Source: JAHELQ01 sp965603365 (lineage in GTDB: Bacteria; Acidobacteriota; Aminicenantia; UBA2199). From it: 27,230 nt of DNA. The stretch is from assembly GCA_965603365.1 (NCBI GenBank), contig CBFDCR010000069.1, positions 1 to 27,230 of the forward strand, given 5' to 3'. Of the stretch, positions 9,701 to 15,983 are shown piece by piece. Each line of letters opens with the position of its first letter. The stretch's first letter is position 1. The notes below the pieces were generated by a model that was not told the origin of the DNA, ran no database searches, and saw only the letters and a list, made by a program, of their open reading frames with translations. The translations under genes and the position numbers were made by a program.

Positions 9701-10645
9701 AATATAACGAATGCTCTCAGGCTCAACTTCCGCTACCTGGTGCGCCGCTTTAATGACCGCCACCTGGCCTTCTACACTGGGTGCGGTATAACCCACCTTT
9801 CTATTGCCGTCATTGTTAACCGCCGTACCCTTAACCACGGCCCAAACGACATCGCCGTCGGCGCTGGCTTCATCGAGGTTCTTCAAAACCACGATGCCGA
9901 CTCCGTTTCCGCCGATTATCCCGCCGGCCCGGGCATCAAAGGCCCGGCAGTGTCCGTCGGGAGAATGAATCATACCCTCTTCGTAAAGATAACCGTATTT
10001 CTGCGGCAGCGTGATGGTCACCCCACCGGCTAAGGCCATATGACATTCACCGGTTATCAATGCCCGGCACGCCTGGTGAATGGCCACCAACGAGGTGGAG
10101 CACGCAGTCTGGACGGTAACACTCGGTCCCTTTAGATTTAATTTATAGGAAATAAGGGTACTAAAAAAATTGCCGTTTAAATAATCTGCTTCCAGTTGGT
10201 TCGATCCACTGTGACTCCGGATAAAACTGGCAGCCGCCCAGATAAAGTTGGGAGTGAGGCCGGCGAAAAGCCCGATTAACCCATCGTAAGATTGCGGATC
10301 ATAACCGGCATGCTCCAGTGCCTCCCAGGCGCATTCGTGGAAGATTCGCATCTGGGGGTCCATCATCTCTGTCTCTTCCGGGAGATAACCAAAAAAGGAA
10401 GCATCAAAATACTCTATGCCTTCCAGAACCCCCTTTGCCCTCACATAACCTGTTGCCTTTATCGACTCCTCATCGATTCCCGATTTCCTTAATTCATCGT
10501 CTGAAAAGAAGGAAATCGATTCCACGCCTTTTTTTAAACTATCCCAGAATTCATCGATATTCCCGGCCCCGGGAAACCGACCGGCCATCCCGATCACCGC
10601 TATTTCCAGGCCGGTTCTATTACTTCCTTCTCTTGTTTCCCCCAT
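3734..10645 (-). CDS. Hybrid PKS-NRPS, KS-AT-KR-DH-ACP-C (2303 aa)
   Basis: This protein extends the peptide by one malonate-derived C2 unit, reduces and dehydrates it, then condenses it to the next amino acid. KS (~13-440) has Cys182 in TACSTS, EAHGTGT and KTNVGH. AT (~535-840) has GHSVGEY (~628) and the HAFH motif (~725) of malonyl-CoA-specific AT domains. KR has its NADPH motif SGGLGGMG (~1162) and catalytic GYCAANAF (~1323). DH has HRVMGKATLP (HxxxGxxxxP, ~1413) and HPALLDAA (~1582). A linker with GILPTEGIEVFNRLL leads to ACP LGGDSL (~1795) and a condensation domain with HHIIADG (~1985). No ER or methyltransferase is seen. The KR precedes the DH, the reverse of the usual DH-KR order. With KR and DH active the product is an alpha,beta-unsaturated thioester; KR stereotype is not assignable because no LDD motif is visible. 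The ATG at 10645 has a strong SD. Confidence 0.95.
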   Translation of the reverse strand: MGETREGSNRTGLEIAVIGMAGRFPGAGNIDEFWDSLKKGVESISFFSDDELRKSGIDEESIKATGYVRAKGVLEGIEYFDASFFGYLPEETEMMDPQMRIFHECAWEALEHAGYDPQSYDGLIGLFAGLTPNFIWAAASFIRSHSGSNQLEADYLNGNFFSTLISYKLNLKGPSVTVQTACSTSLVAIHQACRALITGECHMALAGGVTITLPQKYGYLYEEGMIHSPDGHCRAFDARAGGIIGGNGVGIVVLKNLDEASADGDVVWAVVKGTAVNNDGNRKVGYTAPSVEGQVAVIKAAHQVAEVEPESIRYIEAHGTGTTFGDPIEVEALKRSFASDRTGFCAIGAVKTNVGHLDSAAGAAGFIKTVLALKYRLLPPTLNFETPNPKIDFDNSPFYVNTGLSQWKSNGGPLRAGVSSFGIGGTNAHVVLEEGQPVLAVQAGGAKLKERPYRLILLSAASSAPLEQATRNLANHFEKNPAINLGDAAYTLQVGRQAFPHRRMLISTDVTEAAAALRSPESAKVHTFWLRDENRPLVFMFPGQGAQYADMGSGLYRWEPVFRLEMDRGFGLLESMMGFDLKKILYPCTTGAERINQTEIAQPLLFIFEYALAKLLEKWGINPQAMIGHSVGEYVAACLSGVFTLEDGLRLVVSRGKLMQQVPLGAMLSVPLAEEALKPLLDNELALAAVNGPSHCVVSGPSETVAAFEKRLRAMGCEPRPLHTSHAFHSAMMEPILEEFEAQVKSIKLNEPVKPYISNLSGTWITVEDAVDPGYWARHLRHTVRFADGLAELLKEKNFIFLEIGPGQTLAAFVRQYGKKKSRSLVLNLVRHPREDVDDYYHLLSKIGQLWLHGKKIDWRGFYFEEKRSRVPLPTYPFERRRYWKNAEVFKNGLEIPPAMSLASKTKDIARWFYVPSWKRSVLSDHRALSTSAELDWLVFIGQDDFGHRLVDQLRQDGHRLITVRIGSSFCKINEQEYAINPREAEDFDALFKELWTSARIPKRLVHLWCINENLHRELDMECLDKALELGFYGLLHIARGMGKQDMEDGIQIMVVTNNMHEVSGAEILRPESAALLGAVRVIPKEYPGFTCQNIDFVMPVSDDRQKAKVIGQLLEEFKLESSDMVVAYRDHHRWVQTFEPLRLDDPAASLPRLRERGVYLISGGLGGMGLVLAEHLARSVKARLILTGRSAFPPRQKWEEWIKNHGYRDRVSAKVTKLRELEALGAEVMVCSADVADFGQMRQVMTLAEQKFGPLHGVIHAAGQPGGGLIQGATEEILKGTLAPKLRGTLVLDKLLQAAELDFFILCSSLNSILPTIGQAGYCAANAFLDMFALYRTLIKGKFTVSINWDAWQEVGMAVRALEGLAREMKISGAAQKSVSHPLFDYCMAGGAGEVIYVAHLDAKQWVLNEHRVMGKATLPGTALLEMARGAFEDHRGQKTMALRDVYFFYPMMVEDDENREVHTILKKQGGESDFFIRSRLALAEDGWIDHARGKITALEPQPPRQHDIVQIQGRCRDQEIIVTGEFMARQDERDGHELQFGPRWHNIKKLEFGADQVLVHLELSKIFEKDTLSYKLHPALLDAAVGSFREEDTDMGLALPFSYKKIGIKAPLPRKVYSHIRYLETNRQGKNFLNYNVTIMDEEGRELVDIEEYSRLTISGDARSLMPQPSSYPGNRVESSPGKESALLKNGILPTEGIEVFNRLLSSWQPQVLVSSRDLMTRLKQYNASKVTDLPEELEEMNQPIAPRTRPELSTPFVGPRNEVEQKLARIWQDFLGIKKLGIHDDFFELGGDSLKVINIIPKIHKALDVEIPLAEFFNHPNISGIGAYINRAGKSKHFRVERAEKKEYYKLSSAQKRLYVLQQMDVDSTAYNLAEMAVVSEVDYGAVKVEELCGRLIGRHDSLRTRFLKVDNEPVQRIEEQVEFGIDYFEPGAAGGEAVAREEEIIKNFIKPFALDKAPLLRVCLIKVEAAKYVLMIDLHHIIADGLSLAIILRELQALYRGQELPELNIRYIDYSEWHGSERQRRLVKDQEKYWLNEFQGDIPVLSLARDYIRPPIMSFEGDKVSFGFDESETLSLKNLALAEEVTLFMLLLAIYTILLAKLSDQEDIIVGSPVAGRRHTDLEGIVGMFVNTLALRNFPKQGLTFKAFLNEVRERALRALQNQDYQFEDLVDAVVVNRDMSRNPLFDAMLIFQNLEYPMADMDNTREEASDSNIKTYEYERRTTRFDLNLQGFESMGKLVFGLEYSTKLFKRERIEWFSRYFKDIALAVLDNPEIKLADIHFIYKEEKGELLSQFNDEL

Positions 10646-10646
10646 G

Positions 10647-13600
10647 TCAAACTCCCCTGCCTCTTTTTCGTATGCCTCGTTTCATCATTTTCATTCCCTT
10701 ATCGATCAACTCAACTTGTTTCCGTTCACCACCGGCATCACTTACCGGAGCCCCATCCTGATCCAGATTCCTGGCCAGAGTACCGATCGTCGGATAGGTA
10801 AACATCGTTACTATGGGTATCTCTTTGCCGAGAGAGTCCTTCAATCTACTGTTTAATTCTATGATACTCAGTGAATTTCCCCCCAGGTCAAAAAAATTAT
10901 CATTCACCCCCACCTGCTCCAATTTAAGTACCTGCCGCCATAATTCAACAATTTTTCTCTCCAGATCCGTGCTGGGGGCGACATAAGTGGCCCCCAGTTT
11001 AGACCGCGACACTTTCGGTGCCGGTAATGCCCTTTTATCCACTTTTCCATTGGGGGTCAACGGCATCTCATCCAGGTACACAAAGTAATTCGGTATCATA
11101 TATTCGGGTAACTGCTTCAATAAATGTTCCCTTAATCGAGATATGGAGACCTCATCTTGCGGAGCCGACTTATCGGCCACGATATAAGCACATAAATACT
11201 TATCTGCCTTCTTAGCTCCTTTGTCCACTCCATACCCGATCCTCCTTAAAAAATTTTTATACCCCCCCTGGCTGACCCGGCAGGTGAGATCCTCTTTGAC
11301 ATTTTCCAGGGTCAGATGCCCCAACCTCTTCTCCCAACTGGTGGCACTGCCGTAAAAGTGAAATTCCCTCTCCTGCAAATGACCGTAGTCGCCGATCTCT
11401 TTTATGGGACAATTGGTGGAATAGACGGCATAATTCTTACGGGTCTGCCAGTGGGGGGCCCGCTCATTTAGATAAGATATCATCTCCTGATTGGTGATGT
11501 CGCAATAACGATAGAAATCGATAAATTTTACCCGATCGTGGATGGAACCATCGTTTACCGGGTCGATATCAATACGATCGAATATACTCTTATCCAGCTC
11601 GGGTGTCATCTTTTGGAGTCTCAGAATCTTATCTTCAAGCTCCTCAACTCCGGCAATCCCCTGCTGCAGAAACAGAAATAATCTATTCTCGATGATCTGC
11701 CCCCTGGATAATGTGGCGCCCACCACGACCTTGATATTATTCTTATAGGCATGCTCGGCGGCGAGGGAGTAAGAAGTGTGAAAGCACCCGCGGCAAACGG
11801 TGTGTGCCGTCCTTATACTCTCTTTTAAAATCTGATCCCTGTTGGGGTGAGTCACTACGATGTGATCTACCCCCAGTTTCGAGGTAATTTTTTCTATGTT
11901 TTCCAGATCCCCTTTGCCAAAATAACCGTTGTCATAGGTCACGGCCAGTATGTTGAAGCCCATATCCACCAATTGGTACAGGGCGTAGGCCGACCCTCTG
12001 CCCCCACCGAAGAGAAGCAAACAGTCGTAACCGGAGGTCTTGTCCCTGTTTTCCCTCTTGATGGCTTGCTTTAAGTGGTCCAATGTTTTAAAATAGTCGG
12101 CCAACATTTTTTTATAGGTATTAAAATTGAGACAGATGTCGCACACACTATCTTCGCTAAAATTGACCCCCGGGTACCTGGAGGTAATGCCGCACCTCCG
12201 GCATACTTTGATTTCCCTTTGAGAGTCTCTGCGATCTTTCACCACCACCATACAATCTTTTAGCCCCCGATGCGTTAAAAGGGCAGCCTTTATCTCCGCC
12301 GGTTCGATGCGATAGCCCCTGATCTTGACCTGTTCGTCTGTCCTGCCTATGATTTCAAGGGTTCCGTCTTCCCGCCACCGGCCGATATCGCCGGTTTTAT
12401 ATAACCTACCCGGTCCAAACGAATTATCCACGAAATGTTCAGTCGTCTTACCGGGATTATTGATATACCCTCTGGCCACACTATCGCCGGCAATACATAT
12501 CTCTCCAGCCACATTCACGGGCTGCAACTGCAAATTCCCGGACAAAACATATATGCGATTGTTGGCAACAGGTCTGCCGATGGGAACATGAGGGCGTTCA
12601 TCATGCCGGTGAATATCAAAATAGGTATTATTGATGGTACACTCCGTGGGTCCGTAGGTGTTGACAATCTGCCCCCGGAAGCAGACATAGAATTTCTCCA
12701 CCTCCTGTTTGCCAATGGGTTCGGCGCCGATGATGAGCCACGGCATCTTCAACTGCGGTTTATCGGACTTTTTATCCAAAAGATTTACCATCATATTCAC
12801 CAATGTGGCCGGGCAGTACATCATTGTTAAGCCGCTGTCCCCTTCCATCAGGCCAAGTAAAAATTCCGCGTCTATACTTTCATGATATGTAATCATCCTG
12901 AAACTCGCCCCCACCGACAGGGGCCAGAAAATTTCCCACACCGAAGGATCAAAGGTCAAATTGGTCCGTTGTAAAATGATATGATCTGCCTGTAAGTTGA
13001 ATTTGCCCTGCATCCAGAATATACAGTTGCTCACCTGCCTATGCTCTACCATCACCCCCTTCGGTTTACCGGTGGAACCGGAGGTGTACATCACATAGGC
13101 CGGACGATTTCCGCCAACTGTCGATTCCGGGTTTCGGTAATCTTCCTGGGCAGCCCGGTCGGCAACTCTATCTACCGGTATTACCTGACAGGACCGATCC
13201 GGCGATGAAGACTCTTTACCAAAGGCGATGCCGTTTATTCTGCTTAAAATACCGGGTTCAGGCAAGTTAAAATCTCTCTGGAGCATCTTTTCGATCAATT
13301 CGGCTAGAGTGTACTCCCCTTCCCCCAGGACGGCGAGGTCGACATTTTTGTCTTTTAAAATGGTGTCGTAATCACTGGAGGCATAAGGGCCGCCGGTAAT
13401 AATAGGCGCTTCGACTCCCCACTGCCGCAGCAGCCCTACCGTCTGGTGGAAGAACTCCTTAAAAAACGTCAAGGTCCGGATGCCCACCAGATCGGGTTTA
13501 TACCGCTCTACCAATCGTTTTAATTCAGCGAAACTGTCAAAATCACTGCCGGCTTTATATATCCGGCCGTCGATTTTATCGCCGAAGCATTGTTTCAGGT

Positions 13601-15971
13601 AGGTCAACAGAGATATCAGCCCCAGCGGCTGCTCCACCACACGATACAGCATTTTATGGGAGCTGAAATGTTGAGACAGATCGAGCAGCAATATTTTCTT
13701 TACCGCCGGTTCCGGCTCAGGGTACACCCTATCGAGATCGAAGACGGATTCTCCATCTTCTGTGCCCGGCTCATATTCTTTAGGGTTCTCGATATCGTCG
13801 AGCCCGACAAAATCGATGACATTCTCTACCGTCTGAATCTCTACCGGTAAATAGGCATTGTATTTTTGAGCCAGAGCCTCCTCACTCAGAATCCCCATCT
13901 GAACCGGCAGTACCCTTCTCAAGCGTTCCCTGGACAGGAAATATTCATTTAAAAAATTGGCCTGGTATTTGCGAGTGAAGCTCTTGGGAAAGGGCAATGT
14001 TTCGGGCAGTTCGTGAAAAGCCCGGTCCTTGGAGCGGAGGATAGCCTCTTTCGTTATACCATTGTCAAGGGCAAAGGCCTCCATCTCGGTATTGGGAAAT
14101 ATTTTTAAGATATGGATATAGGGGAAATGGAGCCATTTTATGCTTTTTATAAAATCCAGGGTCATCATGGCCTCCTCTTCGGTTTCCGTTGGATAACCAT
14201 GCATGGTGGCCATTTCCAGAATCACACCCGGATGCTGCCGGGCAATGTAATCGACCACTGTCCTGAATTTATCCAGATCCAGATTCTTTTTAATCAATCT
14301 CTGCAGCCTCGGGGAGGCGGTTTCCAGAGACAGGTTAATCCCCCGGCTGCCTGCCTCTACCATCAGATCGATGTAATCGGGGGTCATTATATCTCCCCGC
14401 AATCCATTGGGGAAAAACACCTGGATTTTCAGCCTGTTCCGGAGGATCAACCTGAACAGTCGGCTGCTTTTTTCCCTGTTCAAATTGAAGCAATCGTCGA
14501 TAAAGGCAAAATTACGGACTCCATGTTTGTAATAATACTCAATCTCACCGAAGATATTTTCGGCACTGCGATAGATGTGGCTCTTGGACCATATCTTATG
14601 GCAGAAGAGACATTCATACGGGCAGCCCCTCGTAGCCTGAAGAGATATACAATCGGTCACACTGGCCATGCCGATCTTACCCTTGTAGTGTTTAAGGTTA
14701 ATGAGTGAACGGTCCGGCCGGGGGAGTTCATCAAACGCCTCTATATGATGCCGCGGGGGGGTGACCACAAACCCACCGCCTTCGTTGGCCTCAAAGTTCC
14801 GAAGGGTGGTGAAGGGTATCTGGTCGGTACATGAACTGTGAGAAAGCAGGGCTCCGGCCCCGGAATCCCGGAGCATAAAAAGGACTCTCTCCGGCGGAGC
14901 AACTGGATCAATGGGCAGATAGGCCCCGCCGGCCTTGAGGATGGCCAGTAAACCGACAACCATATCTAAAGATCGTTCCATCATGATTCCCACCACCGAA
15001 CCGGCAGCCACTCCACTCTTTCTCAAGATCCTGGCCGACCGGTTCGACTTCTCATTTAATCCCAGGTACGACAGGGTGATCATACCTGAGCCTGGTGCTC
15101 TGAAGGCGATATTGTCGGGGGTTTTCTGGGCCTGCTGTTCAAATAGATCTTGCCGGGTCTTATTTTCGGGATAGGCGGCCTTCGTAGCATTAAAATCCAC
15201 CAGCAGTTGCCGCTTTTCTGCCTCCGACAATATATTGATGTCGGCCAGTGTGAGATCGACGTCGACGAGGACGACCTGCAAAACCTGGATAAAATGATAA
15301 ATAATTCTCCGAATGGTTGTGTCTTTATACTTGAAGGCGTTATATTCCAACACCCCTTCGATACGTTTATTGGCCGGCGAAAAAGAAAAAATCACATTGG
15401 CCTTGATGTGTTGAATATATCTCCGGTCATGAATGCCCTCCATTAACAACACCACATCAAAAAGCGGAAAATCGTGTTCCAACAGGGGTAAGTCCAGCTT
15501 TTGAAGTAACATCTCTAGGGGATAGTTTTGATTCTCATCTGCCTCAACAATACTCTGTCTTACTTGAAGCAGCAGGTGCCGGAATGTCATATCCCCTTTT
15601 AAGCGATTCCTGATCGCCAGTACCGTATTAATGAAAACAGCCTCGACATCCTGCTTATAAATAGGGATGCCCACGATAATATCTTCATTACCGGTATATT
15701 TGTTGAGTAACGCCAAAAGGCCGGCAATCAAAATCATATGCAATTTGGGGTCAGAGCCTGCACTCAATTTCATTAAACGGGAAGAAAGTTCTTCGCTCAA
15801 GCCGAAGTGCTCCGCCGCCATACGGGGTTCCCCTCTCCCTATTCTTCTATTATCGCCCATGAAACCGGTATTTACCAGTTCCCCCGACAATTTTTGCAGC
15901 CAATACTCTTCCTCTTTAAGATATTGACCGGAAGCAACCGCCAACTCGCGGGACATTTTTGATCTATCCAT
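10647..15971 (-). CDS. NRPS protein with a doubly interrupted adenylation domain: half-C, A[radical SAM-B12][PP-loop], T (1774 aa)
   Basis: One uninterrupted frame encodes, in order: the C-terminal lobe of a condensation domain (~1-245, no HHxxxDG); the A-domain start (~270-375, with LKAGGAYLPIDP core A2); a radical SAM domain (Cys450/454/457); a cobalamin-binding-like domain (~755-897); the A domain again from TSGSTGKPKG (~960) through YGPTECT (~1105) to KIRGYRIEPAEI (~1220, core A8); a zinc-knuckle/PP-loop domain (~1250-1583); the A-domain end (LPEYMIP, NGKVDKRALP ~1645); and a T domain (FFDLGGNSL ~1697). The A core motifs are intact on both sides of each insertion, so the A domain probably works. 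Pocket residues read as D-P-W-M-I-G-T-I-N-K, which I cannot assign. The protein should load residue 4 of the peptide, supply it to C4 of the first gene and to the KS of the third, and modify it in cis. Continuous coding argues against chance fusion, but a misassembly cannot be fully excluded from sequence alone. Confidence 0.93.
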   Translation of the reverse strand: MDRSKMSRELAVASGQYLKEEEYWLQKLSGELVNTGFMGDNRRIGRGEPRMAAEHFGLSEELSSRLMKLSAGSDPKLHMILIAGLLALLNKYTGNEDIIVGIPIYKQDVEAVFINTVLAIRNRLKGDMTFRHLLLQVRQSIVEADENQNYPLEMLLQKLDLPLLEHDFPLFDVVLLMEGIHDRRYIQHIKANVIFSFSPANKRIEGVLEYNAFKYKDTTIRRIIYHFIQVLQVVLVDVDLTLADINILSEAEKRQLLVDFNATKAAYPENKTRQDLFEQQAQKTPDNIAFRAPGSGMITLSYLGLNEKSNRSARILRKSGVAAGSVVGIMMERSLDMVVGLLAILKAGGAYLPIDPVAPPERVLFMLRDSGAGALLSHSSCTDQIPFTTLRNFEANEGGGFVVTPPRHHIEAFDELPRPDRSLINLKHYKGKIGMASVTDCISLQATRGCPYECLFCHKIWSKSHIYRSAENIFGEIEYYYKHGVRNFAFIDDCFNLNREKSSRLFRLILRNRLKIQVFFPNGLRGDIMTPDYIDLMVEAGSRGINLSLETASPRLQRLIKKNLDLDKFRTVVDYIARQHPGVILEMATMHGYPTETEEEAMMTLDFIKSIKWLHFPYIHILKIFPNTEMEAFALDNGITKEAILRSKDRAFHELPETLPFPKSFTRKYQANFLNEYFLSRERLRRVLPVQMGILSEEALAQKYNAYLPVEIQTVENVIDFVGLDDIENPKEYEPGTEDGESVFDLDRVYPEPEPAVKKILLLDLSQHFSSHKMLYRVVEQPLGLISLLTYLKQCFGDKIDGRIYKAGSDFDSFAELKRLVERYKPDLVGIRTLTFFKEFFHQTVGLLRQWGVEAPIITGGPYASSDYDTILKDKNVDLAVLGEGEYTLAELIEKMLQRDFNLPEPGILSRINGIAFGKESSSPDRSCQVIPVDRVADRAAQEDYRNPESTVGGNRPAYVMYTSGSTGKPKGVMVEHRQVSNCIFWMQGKFNLQADHIILQRTNLTFDPSVWEIFWPLSVGASFRMITYHESIDAEFLLGLMEGDSGLTMMYCPATLVNMMVNLLDKKSDKPQLKMPWLIIGAEPIGKQEVEKFYVCFRGQIVNTYGPTECTINNTYFDIHRHDERPHVPIGRPVANNRIYVLSGNLQLQPVNVAGEICIAGDSVARGYINNPGKTTEHFVDNSFGPGRLYKTGDIGRWREDGTLEIIGRTDEQVKIRGYRIEPAEIKAALLTHRGLKDCMVVVKDRRDSQREIKVCRRCGITSRYPGVNFSEDSVCDICLNFNTYKKMLADYFKTLDHLKQAIKRENRDKTSGYDCLLLFGGGRGSAYALYQLVDMGFNILAVTYDNGYFGKGDLENIEKITSKLGVDHIVVTHPNRDQILKESIRTAHTVCRGCFHTSYSLAAEHAYKNNIKVVVGATLSRGQIIENRLFLFLQQGIAGVEELEDKILRLQKMTPELDKSIFDRIDIDPVNDGSIHDRVKFIDFYRYCDITNQEMISYLNERAPHWQTRKNYAVYSTNCPIKEIGDYGHLQEREFHFYGSATSWEKRLGHLTLENVKEDLTCRVSQGGYKNFLRRIGYGVDKGAKKADKYLCAYIVADKSAPQDEVSISRLREHLLKQLPEYMIPNYFVYLDEMPLTPNGKVDKRALPAPKVSRSKLGATYVAPSTDLERKIVELWRQVLKLEQVGVNDNFFDLGGNSLSIIELNSRLKDSLGKEIPIVTMFTYPTIGTLARNLDQDGAPVSDAGGERKQVELIDKGMKMMKRGIRKRGRGV
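10652..10657 (-). promoter_or_regulatory. Ribosome binding site of the PKS-NRPS gene
   Basis: GGGGAG lies inside the last codons of the second gene and 6 nt before the ATG at 10645. The upstream stop codon and this start are only 1 nt apart, so translation is very likely coupled. Confidence 0.8.
11225..12230 (-). other. Embedded zinc-knuckle plus PP-loop (adenine nucleotide alpha-hydrolase-like) domain
   Basis: Between A8 and A9 lie two CxxC knuckles (Cys1257/1260 and Cys1277/1280), then DCLLLFGGGRGSAYALYQL and VTYDNGYF, HIVVTHPNRD, TVCRGCFHTS and GATLSRGQIIENRLF. The layout resembles N-acetyl sugar amidotransferase/WbpG/PseA-type PP-loop proteins, which adenylate a carbonyl oxygen for amide or sulfur transfer. 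The usual SGGKDS loop reads GGGRGS (1322-1327), so ATP use is altered or lost. The exact reaction is unknown. Confidence 0.8.
13160..13715 (-). other. Embedded cobalamin-binding-like Rossmann domain, C-terminal to the radical SAM domain
   Basis: The segment from KKILLLDLSQ (~756) through PLGLISLLTYL, RYKPDLVGIRTL, APIITGGPYASS and DLAVLGEGEYTLAELIE (~893) has the order and spacing of the B12-binding domain of B12-radical SAM enzymes, which usually lack the DxHxxG ligand motif. After it comes INGIAFGKE, the short beta segment that normally leads into a radical SAM domain. Here it leads back into the A domain. Cobalamin binding is inferred from family resemblance. Confidence 0.82.
13890..14775 (-). 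other. Embedded radical SAM domain (B12-rSAM family)
   Basis: The domain carries GCPYECLFCHK, i.e. CX3CX2C with Cys450, Cys454 and Cys457, the 4Fe-4S/SAM ligand motif. It also has the AFIDDCFNLN strand, a GINLSLETASPRL strand and MHGYPTETEEE, all typical of the B12-dependent radical SAM (Elp3/MiaB-like) superfamily. It is preceded by DELPRPDRSLI, which in ordinary family members joins the N-terminal cobalamin domain to the radical SAM domain. Members perform radical methylation or other C-H chemistry. The reaction here is unknown, but its position implies action on the residue held by the adjacent T domain. Confidence 0.9.
15236..15971 (-). other. Orphan C-terminal half of a condensation domain
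   Basis: Residues ~1-245 begin at ASGQYLKEEEYWLQKL and contain the second-lobe landmarks GNEDIIVGIPIY, FINTVLAIRN, ENQNYPLEML and the linker LSEAEKRQLLVDFN, but nothing of the first lobe or its catalytic HHxxxDG. It cannot catalyse condensation in the normal way. A complete C domain already ends the previous protein, so this half is probably a structural platform or docking element for the A domain. Confidence 0.85.
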
Positions 15972-15978
15972 TACCATT

Positions 15979-15983
15979 ACCTC
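15979..15983 (-). promoter_or_regulatory. Ribosome binding site that decides the start of the second gene
   Basis: GAGGT overlaps the TGA stop of the first gene and lies 7 nt before an ATG at 15971. A GTG at 15998 and an ATG at 15977 are in frame upstream, but the first has no such site and the second is only about 2 nt from it. The ATG at 15971 is therefore preferred, giving a 10-nt intergenic gap and probable translational coupling. Confidence 0.75.

Noticed and set aside
14112..14708. Plus-strand open frame of 198 codons
   Set aside because: It is antisense to the radical SAM domain, whose CX3CX2C and other family motifs are clear on the minus strand. No motif is visible in the plus-strand product.
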